Origin: Isochrysis galbana
Taxonomy: Eukaryota > Haptophyta > Isochrysidales > Isochrysidaceae
Reading direction: 5' to 3'
Assembly: GCA_018136815.1 (NCBI GenBank)
Contig: CM030933.1
Location: 2,487,344-2,551,343 of the forward strand
Length of the DNA stretch: 64,000 nucleotides
Below the pieces are notes generated by a model. That model did not search any database. It saw nothing but the letters and a program-made list of their open reading frames with translations, and was not told the DNA's origin. Shown piece after piece: positions 29,075-39,665 of this stretch (its first letter is position 1; the number at the start of each line of letters is the position of its first letter). Made by a program: the position numbers and the translations under genes.

Positions 29075-29464
29075 ATGGACATACGAGTAGATATGCCCTC
29101 GAAACGACTTTTGATTGCCCTCGCGGTGGTCGTCGCCACCGTGGTCGCCGCCATCGTCGTGGCGTTGGTACTCACGAATAAGAAGCAGCCAGACAGATGT
29201 AAGGATGTGGATGGAGAGTGTGCAAACGATGGAGACTGTTGTCACGATCTCGTGTGTTCCGACCAAAAGTGCCGTACCGTCACACCGTGTATCGAGAAAC
29301 GGGGGGCGTGCAGTTATGGCGACGAGTGCTGTGAAGGACTTGAGTGCAATGACGAGGGAGTGTGTGAGACGCCATGCCGCGAGCCAGGGTCGGTGTGCCA
29401 AAGTAACTCGGAGTGCTGTGGTGAATACACGTGTCGTAGTGGTACCTGCAGATCTGATGACTGA
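29075..29464 (+). CDS. Single-pass membrane protein with three cystine-knot-like repeats
   Basis: 129 residues, start chosen at the ATG directly after an A-rich run (29067-29074), because the codons upstream are antisense to another frame and the residues after it are a short basic N-terminus and a membrane anchor (LLIALAVVVATVVAAIVVAL). The exposed part has three repeats with identical spacing C-x6-C-x5-CC-x4-C-x4/5-C, the six-cysteine pattern of inhibitor-cystine-knot/knottin folds. Arrangement suggests a type II membrane or virion-surface protein with a stack of disulphide-rich modules. The A/T-rich leader and lack of introns differ from host genes around it. Function unknown; the pattern alone does not indicate toxicity or enzyme inhibition. 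Confidence 0.7.
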   Translation: MDIRVDMPSKRLLIALAVVVATVVAAIVVALVLTNKKQPDRCKDVDGECANDGDCCHDLVCSDQKCRTVTPCIEKRGACSYGDECCEGLECNDEGVCETPCREPGSVCQSNSECCGEYTCRSGTCRSDD

Positions 29465-29526
29465 TTGGCGAGCACGGAACAAAGTGAAAAGCGCTCACGG
29501 AAACTTTTTTCGTTCCGTGCTCATAA

Positions 29527-30162
29527 ATGACACATAAAGACCTTGCCTTGTCGCTCCTTTACCATGACTCTCCCACACCTGAGACGGGAGACCCAGGTAT
29601 ACACGAGTTCGAAGAGCACTGGCGAAGGATTCTCGCCCCTGAACCCGGTGTCCAAAAGTACGCGACCCATGACAATGGCGGCGTGGGCTTTGTCGCGTCC
29701 GTTGCACAGCGCGATGACGGTAGGCACTTGGTCGATGTACACGGCGAAGCCTCGCATCACGCGTTCGTGTGCGAGGACATGTTTGTTGGCATCAGCTACC
29801 TCTGCCCATTGACTGTATTGTCAGGAGGGTACGACAGAGTGAACGAGCTCAATGAAGCAGGGAACTCTTTGCTCTTCTACATCGGCGACCTCAAGTACGT
29901 CTTCGTGGGCATCGAAGTGTTCGAATTTGAGGCCGTCGACGAGATCGTCGCATTCGTATCGCCTGTAGGAGCGAACGACTTTCCGTATCCCTACGCCATC
30001 GATAAGACCGGTAGGCATTACCTCATGCTCGAAAAGAAGCAGGGGTACATTGACCCGTACCACAGCTTTTACGACATCGAAAAGAAGTTCAAGCTGACAC
30101 ACGAGGAGTGCGGTATACATCCGATGCACTCATTGAAGACGATCCTTTCAAGACAAGTGTGA
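29527..30162 (+). CDS. Hypothetical protein, giant-virus-like
   Basis: 211 residues, complete, intronless, starting 62 bases after the cystine-knot gene. Balanced globular composition without low complexity: THKDLALSLLYHDSP at the N-terminus, YVFVGIEVFEFEAVDEIVAF in the middle, then ANDFPYPYAIDKTGRHYLML and a C-terminal FKLTHEECGIHPMHSLKTIL. The segment V-G-x-N-D-x-PYPYAID-x-x-G-x-x-YL is one I associate with uncharacterised proteins of phycodna- and mimivirus relatives. That is recollection and needs a search. No catalytic motif seen. With its neighbours it forms a tight set of short ORFs unlike the surrounding host genes. Confidence 0.65.
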   Translation: MTHKDLALSLLYHDSPTPETGDPGIHEFEEHWRRILAPEPGVQKYATHDNGGVGFVASVAQRDDGRHLVDVHGEASHHAFVCEDMFVGISYLCPLTVLSGGYDRVNELNEAGNSLLFYIGDLKYVFVGIEVFEFEAVDEIVAFVSPVGANDFPYPYAIDKTGRHYLMLEKKQGYIDPYHSFYDIEKKFKLTHEECGIHPMHSLKTILSRQV

Positions 30163-30844
30163 GGAGAGGTCCACGTCATGCGTGACGAGGAGGCCGCTGG
30201 AATTTTCATCGAGGGCGGGGGCACGCACTAGTAACCATGCATCCCCTTGCTCACAGGAGCGCCCTCATGGTGAGCTAGGCCCGGTGTCCTAGGACCGAGC
30301 TTTTTTGTATTTGATGCTGCTCGGCCAGAGTCCCCACGGGAGGGGAAGAAACCCTGAGGGAAAGGAGACCAAATGAAGGCAAGCCGCCTGTGGCGTCGAT
30401 GCCGCAGTTGGAGTGAAGGAGTGTGCGTGCAGTGCAGATGCCTGCTTATTTTTTCCGATAACATGGGTGGTGTGCCCCACCACTTGATCAATTTTGACTC
30501 TCAACTTGCAATCCCACGCGAGCACGATCCACAACCACCTTGGCGGGCTACTGGCCGCCCAGCGCGCCCCGTTCACCGTGTCTTCACCTGCACCTGCAGT
30601 TCCTGCACTCTCACCTTCACCTGCACCTTCACTGAAGAAAAAACTTCGGACCAGCACCTTCCCAGTTGGAAAAAATTTTTATTTTAATATTGATGGCTCA
30701 CTTGTCACTTGCTCTTCCAAATCTCCAATCAACAATCACAATCAGCAGAATCAGTAACCGTACTTTTAGCAAAACTTGTAGTTAGACAAGTAGCAAGTAG
30801 GTAGCGTCGCGCAAGTGGCGCAGGGGGAGGCCCCCCTCGGTATC

Positions 30845-30943
30845 ACTGTGTTTTGGACTGTTTTTGGCTGTGTTTCTATGAAAGCCAAAAACAGACTGTT
30901 TTTGCTGTGTTTGGAAAACTTTTGGCTGTGTTTCCCACCTAGG
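30845..30943. mobile_element. MITE-family fragment D
   Basis: Carries 'gccaaaaacagactgtttttg' and ends 'gtgtttcccacctagg', the reverse complement of the family's CCTAGRTGGGAAA terminus. The left end is missing or diverged. Confidence 0.5.
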
Positions 30944-30999
30944 AGTGGTGCTAGTGCTAGTGCTAGTGCTAGTGCTAGAGGCTAGAGCCTCGCAACCTA

Positions 31000-31222
31000 C
31001 AACCTACATGATCAACACGTTTTTACCGTGTTTGTGTTTGTTTGTACGGAGGCCAAAACAGCCCGTGCTTTCACACCGTGTTTCAAACGCCCAGCTCCCT
31101 AGCAACATCAACATGCCGTGTTCGCGTCCTAGATGGTAGATGGGAAATATGGTGTTGGGGCCTGCAAATATGGACAAATACAAATACAAATACGGATGTA
31201 TTTGGTCTCCGGCCAAATATAG
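31000..31222. mobile_element. Two abutting MITE-family fragments E and F
   Basis: 31000-31135 resembles copy B (tttttaccgtgtttg... ggccaaaacagcccg... catgccgtgtt). It is followed at 31137 by 'agatgggaaatatggtg... ccggccaaatata', a reverse-complement relative of the right half of copy A. The junction suggests nested insertion or recombination between copies. Confidence 0.5.
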
Positions 31223-33887
31223 GGGTGGGGAGGGGAAGAAAAATATAAACCTTTTAATAGTCTCACCGCGCACGCAGCCGTGGACCCTCTACTTTCTACT
31301 CACGTAGGAAAACTTTCTACACCCCCACGCTCCCAGCCCTTCTCCCCCCGCCATCAGGCGGCTCCCCCCGTGCACTACTAGGGGGATTGGGGTGAAGGGC
31401 TTAGATATGGTCCGGTGGCCCGCGCCTCCCCCCGGTGATCTGTTCCCTCTCTTCCTCCTGTGTCTCCGAGTGGGCGGCGACCTCAGTCCCGACTTATCCT
31501 GTAAACAGGTGCGGGACTTACCTATTTTTCGATGGGCGGAGCTCCGCTCCGCCCACCCCCTTCTCCGCGCTCTCTCTCCCCTCTCCTGCGGCACGCGCGA
31601 TGGCGCGCCTGCGGCAGGCCTGCAGCTGCCCATTGGCGACCCTGGAGGCTCATGGAGGCCAGCTCAGGGGGCAGAGGAGGCTGGGGCTGGGCCCTGGCCT
31701 CCCCTGCCTCTCCCTCGCTGGCGCTCCTGAGCCTCAGGGGCCCCCACGCTGCACCTGTCTGCCTGTCGAACAGGGGGGGAGGAGGGGTTGGAGCAATGGG
31801 CTGGCCACGCCGGGCCAGGATGGGCGAATCAGACGAGCCTGTCAGTGGGAGAGGGAGAGAGGGTCAGCAGGGCAGTGGCCTCCTGGCAAGCCATCAGGCG
31901 TGCCAGGAGGATGGGTGGTTCCTCCCCCATGGCGGGGGAGGAGTGGAGAGAGGGGGGGGCTCGTGCCCTCCCATGGGCGAGCTAAGTATAAACTTAGTTG
32001 GGGGAGGGGAAGAAAAAGAAAATCCCTTCCATCCTTCCTGGAAGCGAGTACTTTTTTCATTTCGTGAGGGGGGGCGAAGAATTCCTCTGCCGCTTCTTGT
32101 CTGCGGAGCAGAGGGATGGCGTCCGCCTCGCTCGAGGTGGTCGATCTCCACCACGCTCCTGTGACACGGTGAAGCTCAGGTACATCTAGGTTGGTAGGGT
32201 TCGTCCCTAGCGACCTAGAATTCGGCTTCTCGTTTCGTTCCTTCTAGCCTGTCTGTCAGGTCTAGATTCGAGGTTTCCTCCTTTCGGGTAATCTTGCTTG
32301 ACCCAAAGGAGCCCGGTCGCCTGCTGCTTGCTGTGCGCTTGTCTCAGGCTCTCGGGGTGCCTTGAGGAGGCTTGATTAGCTTCTTTCTTGCAAGGCTTGT
32401 TGTTTCTTGTTGGGTTCCGGTTCTTTCTTGGGACTTGCTAACTTTCGTTGTCGTCCAGGCCTGTTCTTCGAAGAAGTTCTTCGTAGGTTCTGCTTGGCCT
32501 GGTCAGGGTTTCGTTGTCTCTCCGCGTTTGGCGTTCGCGTTGGCGTGCGGAAATTTCCTCTCACATTCCTTAGGTCCGCTACCCTTGGCTTGCAGGTCCT
32601 TGCTTCTTTCTTCTCGGTCAAGGTGTTTGGCGAGCGAGTCGGTTGCTCTATCCACTCGAGGTTTGAGGTTTAATTTGCCATCTCCCCTTGGAGATCAGTG
32701 TAGGTTCGCTTCTTACTTAAGTGAGGGCATCTTTCCCCTGGATGCAAGTTGCATGCAAGCCCTTGGCCCCTTTGGTGTTTCTCCCGCCTCCGCCGCCGAG
32801 CAGTGTGCGCGGCCTCGCTCCTCTCCCGGGAGCCGGGAGTCCGCGTGAAGGAAGCCGGGGGACGGGGGAAGGCAAAGGGGATGTGGACGGTTAGGGCGGG
32901 TAGATGGGAGTAGCACCAGCACTCTGACTCACGCCGCGGGAATAGCGGCACGTTTCTTAAGATGTTTTTGCAAAGACCAAGTTCTGCACATACCGCCACG
33001 TACGTCGCGAGCAACTCGAAGCCACTCAACGCAATATAAATATGAACACAAACACTGCTACTCACTCGGAGGAGAGCAACAACGAGCAACCTGCTTATAC
33101 ATTTGACTGAGTGATAACGGCTATCTTGATCGTAGAAACACAACATGATGACAAGGTGATTAGCGTGTGCACGGGCTGCAAGAACCACAGTCCCCAAGGA
33201 GATTGAGGCAAAATCTTGACGAATGGAAAGGAAAGCATAAGTCCAGATCGCACTAGATGACCGGATCGGTAGTGCGCCAGCTCTGGGGAAAGTGCGGCAG
33301 GGCAGATTCGTGAAAGGGCGCATTGCACGCTCCGCCATACGTCCCACACACCTTCGCACTTGCACTCGCCCAAGCGAGGCTATCAAGTGTGTGAGGGCTG
33401 GCCATTTGCTGTGTGCGATTTATGAAGGCGGGCCGACTCAAGTCGGGGTTGACGGCTCCACACAATCTTCTAGACGTAACAAAGATTTATGCAAGCCACC
33501 TTGACTTCAACCACGTTGGCGCAGTGTTTGCATTGAAAGGAGGTTTTCAATTATTGTCTTCCGCCCAAGCATCGTTTCCGAGGAGTAAGCTGCCCGTTGC
33601 ATCCCGCATTAGGACCACAAGAATCATCGCAGAGGAGACGCGGTCATCGAGCATCTATCCGCTCTCGCAACGCCACCGGATTGCAAACGCTACGTGCAAG
33701 CGGGCGAGGCGCTTGCTCAGATCCGCCAGAGGCCATTGCCGCCTCATTAAGCTTCCATATCTGTGGATGCCCTATCTGTGGATGCCCTAGCAGCCGACAC
33801 CATGATCATTTCACCGTCGTTCGCTTTTCTCGCGTTGCACTTCGGCCGGCTCCGGGCGCATCGCATTCTCGAGAGCCCATATCTCCA

Positions 33888-35569
33888 CTAGACAACAGCG
33901 GTGTGTTCACTATGACGCCGGTTGTGATGGCCGAGCAGCGGCTCTCCCAGTCCCCTTTTACGGAGCCCGTCCGTCATGTCAGCCGTCCGCCTAGTCACCG
34001 TCCATTCGCCGACAGTACCGCGTGCAACGCGCACCAACGCTATTGACTGTAGCACGGCGTGCCATGCTATGTAGCCCCAGCCAAAGACAAAGAAGAGGCC
34101 AACGCCGAGCCATGAGTAAGGGCGCGCTCGCTCATGCCACATGCAAGAGCATACCGAGTAGAGAGCAACGAATGTGTAAGCTAGCAGCGTCACGTAGACA
34201 CACCAACGCACCTTGAACGACCACGTCCAGAGGGGGTAGAGGAAGGGCGACATGATGATTGGGTTGATGCAAGCGCCCATGAAGGCGGAGACCAAAAGAG
34301 CCCAACGAAAGTGGAACATGTACAGGAAACCCAGCTTGCGCCTCCACGTGAGCGGTGAGAAAAAAATGGGGAACCAGTACTTGGCGGTGCATTGCTCCCA
34401 CCCAATAAACCACCGGAGCCGCTGCGTGACCAAGGCACCAAAGCTCGCTGGGGCGAGCTCGCCCGAACGGGCGGTCGGACAGAAGCGGATCCGATGGTTG
34501 TCCAGAATGATGCGGGCCGAGACGTCGACGTCCTCGCAGTGCATCGAGCGGTTGAACCCGTACTTCTTGAGCACCGACGTCTGCCAAAGCGCGTTGGAGC
34601 CGCCGAAGTTGCCTGTACCCGCGAGCGCCTACCGCATGGCGGGGTGTCCGACGGGCGAGCATGAGCGTGTGCGCTAGCTGTGGAGACCAAGCGGGGGCCT
34701 TTGGAGATCTATTGGGGTGCATCGGAAAGCCAGCGCTCGGGTGCTTCGGTAAAGCAATGCGGCGCGTCACCTCCATCGCAGGGAAATAGACGAAGTGGGT
34801 GACGAAGAACTCGGCGTCCACAGCCTTGGCGAGCAAGCTCCCGTGTGTGTTGCGGATGTATGTCGAGCCTTGCACGACGTGACACTTGCGCCAATCCATG
34901 TGATGCATCATTGCCACCAGAGACCCTGGCTCTGGCCTAAAGCGTAGTGTGAGGAGAAGTGAGCCCCTAGGTTGCCCAGCACGTGGCGGCACACAAGGTG
35001 GAAGGCCGCGCCAATGTACCCGGTGTGGCTCGCCCAGCGCGAGGGGTGGGGCAGCACAAAGGCTCGAGGTGGCTGTGCTGCGGATGGGCACACCGGTGGT
35101 CCGCGTCGTACAGCGCGACATGCGGATCAGTCACTCGCTCGATTGCGTAGTCCAAGTTCTCAGCCTTGGAGGTGGAGCCCTCAGCTTCAAGGATGATGAC
35201 AGTCCGCCCTCCCGGAAAGATCCGTCCATCAAGAGCTCGCAGCGCGAGTTCGGCCGCCGGCATGCGGTGCGGCGTGTTGTAGACAACGTAGAGCGTGAGC
35301 TTGCCCGGCCACTCGAGGCACGTGGCGATGTGCATGACTGTGGCGACGATGAGATTCTCCTCATTGGGAAGGTAGCACGGCACAATGACCGAGATCGCGC
35401 CCGTGCACGCCTCTTCTCTGCGCGCAGCTGGCTCGCGGCACGCCCTGCGCAGGATGAGATAGACTGAGGCGACGGCGGTCAGGCAGTTGAGGATGTTGGC
35501 CACGAAGAGAACGCAGAAGTAGGCGAGCTCGACCACCTCGGGAGGGAGGCAGAAGAGGTTGGTGCACAT
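33888..35569 (-). CDS. Family GT2 processive glycosyltransferase (cellulose/chitin/hyaluronan synthase-like)
   Basis: Three exons: 35569-35094, 34936-34771 and 34628-33888, joined by GT-AG introns of 157 and 142 bases with consistent phase, giving 460 residues. Start MCTNLFCLPP precedes an N-terminal membrane helix. The GT-A core shows AISVIVPCYLPNEE, LYVVYNT, EGSTSKAENLDYAIE, the DxD in LYDADH (split by intron 1), GTGNFGGSNALW, CEDVDVSARI and QRLRW. These are the D, DxD, ED and QxxRW motifs of membrane-embedded GT2 synthases that extend and export beta-linked polysaccharides. At least five membrane helices follow. Acceptor sugar and product cannot be told. QxxRW is complete, so the enzyme should be active. 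Minus-strand CT-rich DNA lies just upstream. Confidence 0.88.
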
Positions 35570-36570
35570 GGGACGGGTGGTTGGAAAGAGTGGGGGGAGG
35601 AGACTGGAAGGTGAGGGGGATGGGGGGCGGGGAAGAGCCAGATACGATGGATCGAGAAGGGGGGAGAGGGAGGGGAAGGAGAGGGAGGGAAAGGTGGGGC
35701 GGGGAGGGGGGCGTGCGCGGCTCGCTCCCCCCCCTTCGCTCTCCTCTCCCGCCCACAGAGGGGAGGGGAGGGGGGGGTGGGGGGATTCTCTCTCTCCTCG
35801 CTGCTTCACCTCGAGCATCGCCACCTCGCCCAGGCAAACCTCTCACCCCTTGATTATTATCGAATGTTCTAGTTACATCAGTTCCACGGTTCGTCCGCCG
35901 AGAGCCACAGTGATCAATTTCTCAACTTCTCACCCCATCCATTCCGATAGTTTTCGGGGGTTCTTTTCTTCTCTGTCGAGGGGGGACCAGGCGGTTCACT
36001 CGCGGCGGCGGTGCCCGAGCGGCCACAAGAGAAGAGCGAGGGCCCAGCCGCGGCAGGTATCACTGAGCCGACGAGCGTTCTATGTGTGTGCTATATTTGT
36101 CTCTTCTCATCTTGATGGGGAGATCCATGGGCACCCGATAGAACTATGTATATCCACATCGTCTATTTGGAGGATCGCTACAACTAAACCACTCGCGCGA
36201 TTCAAACCCGAATGCACCCGCCTGACACTAGCGCGCAATACACTGTAGCTGCTACTGAAAGACGGGTTTTGCAGCAGGATGCATGCCACTGTCATTGGTG
36301 TTCTGGACCGGCAAGAGGCGGCATACCGACAGGTCGTTGGCACTCCATATCTAGAGGTCGACATCCGGATGGATCACATGGCAGCCCACAAAAAAGGAAT
36401 GCCTCGGATTGGTGAGCGGGGGGATGCAACGTGCCAGGCACGACGCGTTGATGCACATCCCTCTCGCACTGCAGGTCAAGAATACCACCTTCATCGACTC
36501 TGAACCGGAATTCACCATACGTGCCGCCGCTACAAGGTCTCAAGCGTAGGCAATCATCTAGCAATCTCAT
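35570..36570. other. Intergenic region between GT2 gene and NDC80 3' end
   Basis: The first 200 bases are GA/G-rich on the plus strand (CT-rich for the GT2 gene). The rest (35840-36560) is ordinary sequence with no recognisable coding domain, tRNA or repeat. Confidence 0.5.
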
Positions 36571-38938
36571 TCACGCCTCCGGCTCGGCCTCGAGCAACGG
36601 CTTGAGCTGCGCGGCGCGCATAGCAATGTGCGCCTTCACTTCCGAAAGCTGGTCCTGTAGCTGATCCTTGTGAGACAGGAGAGTGTCAAGAACTCCAACA
36701 ACCTAAACGAGAGCGTGGTCGCCAAGGGATAAGCGTTGGTGCCCAGGAAGGCGTCGCCAAGGGCTACGGGGACACGCGCTGCGGCAGGGTGAAGGTGCAA
36801 AGTGGAGCCGCGCACCTGGTTATACATCTTCTCCCGTGATCGGTGTGCCATCGACACAAAGGACTCGTGCTCGGCGCGTAAGGCTGCAAGCTCGCCCTCC
36901 GCATCGGCGAGCGCTGTATCGAGCATGCCCCTGCTGGAGTGGATCTTCTCGTGTAGGGCCTCCGCTTTGCGATTCGTCTCATCAATCTCACGCGCGTGTG
37001 CTTCGCGCATCATCGTCTCCTCCCGCTCTAGTCTCGCGAGGCCCGCCTGCAACGTGCTGAGCTCGTCAGTCTGGCGTTGGCGCTCCTCCTGCGCACGCGT
37101 TGCTGCCGTCTCCTCCTCAAGCAGGGCGTCTTGCTCCTTGAGCAAGCGCTCGCTCAACTTTGTCCGTAGCCGCACCAGCGGCGGTTTCGACGTGGACACC
37201 GGGTCTACAGTCAGATAGGGCGCGCCGCCCGACGCATCCTTGACCACTTCGATCGGCGGGGCGACCATAGTCCCATCATGCTGCGCGCTGGCCACCTCTG
37301 ACAACCGGAGGAAGCACTCATTCGCCTGCGCCACTTTGGCGTGGATACGGTCGATGCCTTTGGAGATGGCGAGTTCCTTGTCCCACTGAAGCGCAGACAG
37401 CTCCTCCTTGTGCGCCCTGAGCTGTGCCAGCTCCTTCTCAAGGTGCGCGCGTTCAGTGTGCATGCGGGCAACATCTGCCGGCGTGAGCTCTTGCTTGGCG
37501 ATTGCCACCTTGTGACTTTCCACTTCAGCGGATACCGAGGCCAGTTCGGCCGCCTTGGAGGCGCGCTCCGCTTCCTCAGCCTGCAATTTGTCCGTCAACT
37601 TGGCACGGTGCTCCTGAAGCTGCTGGATGTGCGCTTCGAACTTGGCCGAATCCGCCCGCAAGTCACGGTTGGTGGCTTCCGCCTTTTGCAAGGGCGTCTC
37701 GCCAGATGTCAGCTGATGCACGTGCTTCTCCAAGTCTGAGTTCGTGATGCGAAGCTGCTCTGTCTCTTGCCGCAGCTGCGCATTCTTCGTATCAAAGACA
37801 AATGCGACTTCCTCTTCAAGCGCCGATGTGTCGTCCTCGCCCGCCAGGAAGAGGGCGTACGCGCGCGTCAAGTAGTCGACAAACATCTGCAAACAATTCA
37901 AGTGAAGCGGAAGCTGGGAGGGGTCCAAGCAAGAGAGCGTTCGTGGACCCAAGCGATGCACTTCCTTCGCCGCAGCCAACACGATGCGCTGCACAGCGTA
38001 CCTTGTGTCCGTCTTCGTTGTCGAAATTCTCGTCGGCCTCCTTCTCTGAAATCACCTCTGCATACTGGTAGAAGCAAGCAAGGCGATAGGTGAGATCGAC
38101 ATCGGTATGAGGGCGTCTGGGATGTCGCCAGCACGAGAGATGCAGCAGTCGCGGCAGCGGAGTAGGTGGTCACGCAACGCAACGCACGCTTCTGCTGTCC
38201 CGGGGAATGATATGAAGCGCGCACGTACTTTGAGGAGGTCTGTGAGCCAAGAGAGTACAGCGAGTAGCTGCGGCCACGATGTTGGATTGCCAATCGCCGT
38301 CAGCGCGCTCCGACCGACAGTGGTCGGGTACGAAATCAGCTTAAGCATCGCAGGGATCTCGTCCTCAAACTTCCCAACAAACTTGAAGTTTGGGTCGATG
38401 CTGGCCAGCAGGAACGAGATGATGGAAAGGAAGTCCTTTGTCGTCGGGGAGGTGAGGATCTGACTGGAAATGGAACGATCATACCCGTGCTCGCTCAGGT
38501 AGACAATGAGCTTACGGATCGACTTGGACATGTACGCCTTGTCGCGAATTGGGCGCGGGTCCTCGACCTTGCGACCTCCAGCCGGCATCACGCTCGATCG
38601 CCTGTCGGGTGGGATTGCACATCAGGGGGATGGAGGGGACGTCACATCTCGCATGCCGGAGCACCGCCAGCCCAAACGATGGGCGGGGAGAGGCGAGTCT
38701 GGACTGCGCGCAGTCGGCCAGGGCTGATCGACGGTCTGCCGCTCGCGCTCGCGTGAAGCGCCTACCTGCCGCCAAGCGACATGCCACGAGAGCGGCGAGC
38801 GTCGTCAGCCACTCCCATTGTGGAATGCCGCTTGGGCGCCATCGAGTGCCTGCCGCTGACAGACTGGCGGTTGGCGGTGGCGGCTCCAAGGCCACCGAGC
38901 GATGGACGGGGCCCAGCGAGAGACGCGCGTGAGGCCAT
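36571..38938 (-). CDS. NDC80: Kinetochore protein NDC80/HEC1
   Basis: Five exons: 38938-38766, 38601-38229, 38064-38002, 37886-36816 and 36702-36571, all GT-AG with matching phase, coding 603 residues (human 642). Residues 1-70 are a basic, Ser-rich tail with seven Arg-x-Ser sites. The calponin-homology domain follows (VEDPRPIRDKAYMSKSIRKL, SEHGYDRSISSQ, TTKDFLSIISFLL, FEDEIPAMLKLISYP, NPTSWPQLLAVLSWLTDLLK), the diagnostic NDC80 order. Exon 3 gives YAEVISEKEADENFDNEDGHK and exon 4 MFVDYLTRAYALFLAGEDD, then long coiled coils broken by a non-helical loop near ASGGAPYLTVDPVSTSKPP. The protein pairs with NUF2 in the NDC80 complex and binds microtubules through the CH domain and tail. The start is the ATG opening the tail exon. 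Confidence 0.95.
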
Positions 38939-38944
38939 CGCGCC

Positions 38945-39320
38945 TAAGGCGTGCACGGGGCCCGGCGAGAGAGGGGGCTGGGAGGTGGGAGGGAGGGAGA
39001 GGGAGAGGGAGAGAGGGAGAGAGAGAGGGAGAGAGGGAGAGAGGGGTGGGAGAGAGGGAGTGAGAGAGATAGAGGGGGGGGGGGGGGGGGGGAGAGAGAG
39101 AGAGAGAGAGGGAGAGAGAGAGAGAGAGAGGCGGAGGGAAGAGGGAGAGAGAAGAAAGACAGATAGAGAGATAAGAGAGAGGGGGAAGGGGCGGGGCTGG
39201 GCCGCGCCGGCGGGGCCGCGACCGGTAGTGGAGGGAAGCCGCGACGGTTTGAGTGGGCGGCGCGGCGCGGGCGGGCGCGCGGGGAAAGAGGGGGAGCGAA
39301 GAAAAAAAAAAGCCGGGGGA
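38945..39320. repeat. GA microsatellite with poly-G
   Basis: Imperfect (GA)n and GGGA repeats from about 38985 to 39195 with poly-G at 39076-39092. CT-rich on the NDC80 strand and directly upstream of its start. A small inverted motif around 'actctagagtaggag' follows at 39340-39390. Confidence 0.85.
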
Positions 39321-39665
39321 GAGAGGAGTACTCTAGAGTAGGAGCATTGCTACTACTCTACTCTAGAGCTCTAGTACTCCTACTCTATCACTGAAGCAGT
39401 AGAGGCTGGCGCTTCTTGGAGACCAGACGCTCTTCGATGGGTTAAAATAAAATTCGGCCCAAGACATCTGTAAGCCGTTCCCACTGGATGAAAGTTGCCC
39501 GATGTGATTCCCGTCGCCGACATGTGCTTCTCATTCGAAATGGTTAAGATTAAGATGTTTAGATGTTAGATGATGACTCACAGCTCAGCACAGCAACAAT
39601 CTCTGTTAGGTGTGTGTGTGGTGTTTGGTGTGAAACACCTGTGGAACACCTACTTTGCGTGTGCA

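Larger units (their letters stand above)
30163..33887. other. Long gene-poor region with MITE fragments and microsatellites
   Basis: Contains MITE-family sequence at about 30845-30943 (ending cccacctagg), a GTGCTA hexamer repeat at 30948-30980, two further MITE fragments at about 31000-31135 and 31137-31222 (the second is a reverse-complement relative of copy A's right half), and an 'aaaccttttaata' motif at 31251. From 31390 to 32170 the DNA is GC-rich with long but unconvincing frames. From 32200 to 33880 it is less biased, with a 238-codon minus frame (32670-33386) that matches nothing I know. No confident gene. Confidence 0.5.

Noticed and set aside
32670..33386. 238-codon minus-strand frame
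   Set aside because: No recognisable domain, unclear codon character and no splice partner; too weak to call a gene.
36000..36060. Possible tRNA (ggtgcccgagcgg resembles a D-arm)
   Set aside because: No matching anticodon arm, T-loop or acceptor stem could be found around it.
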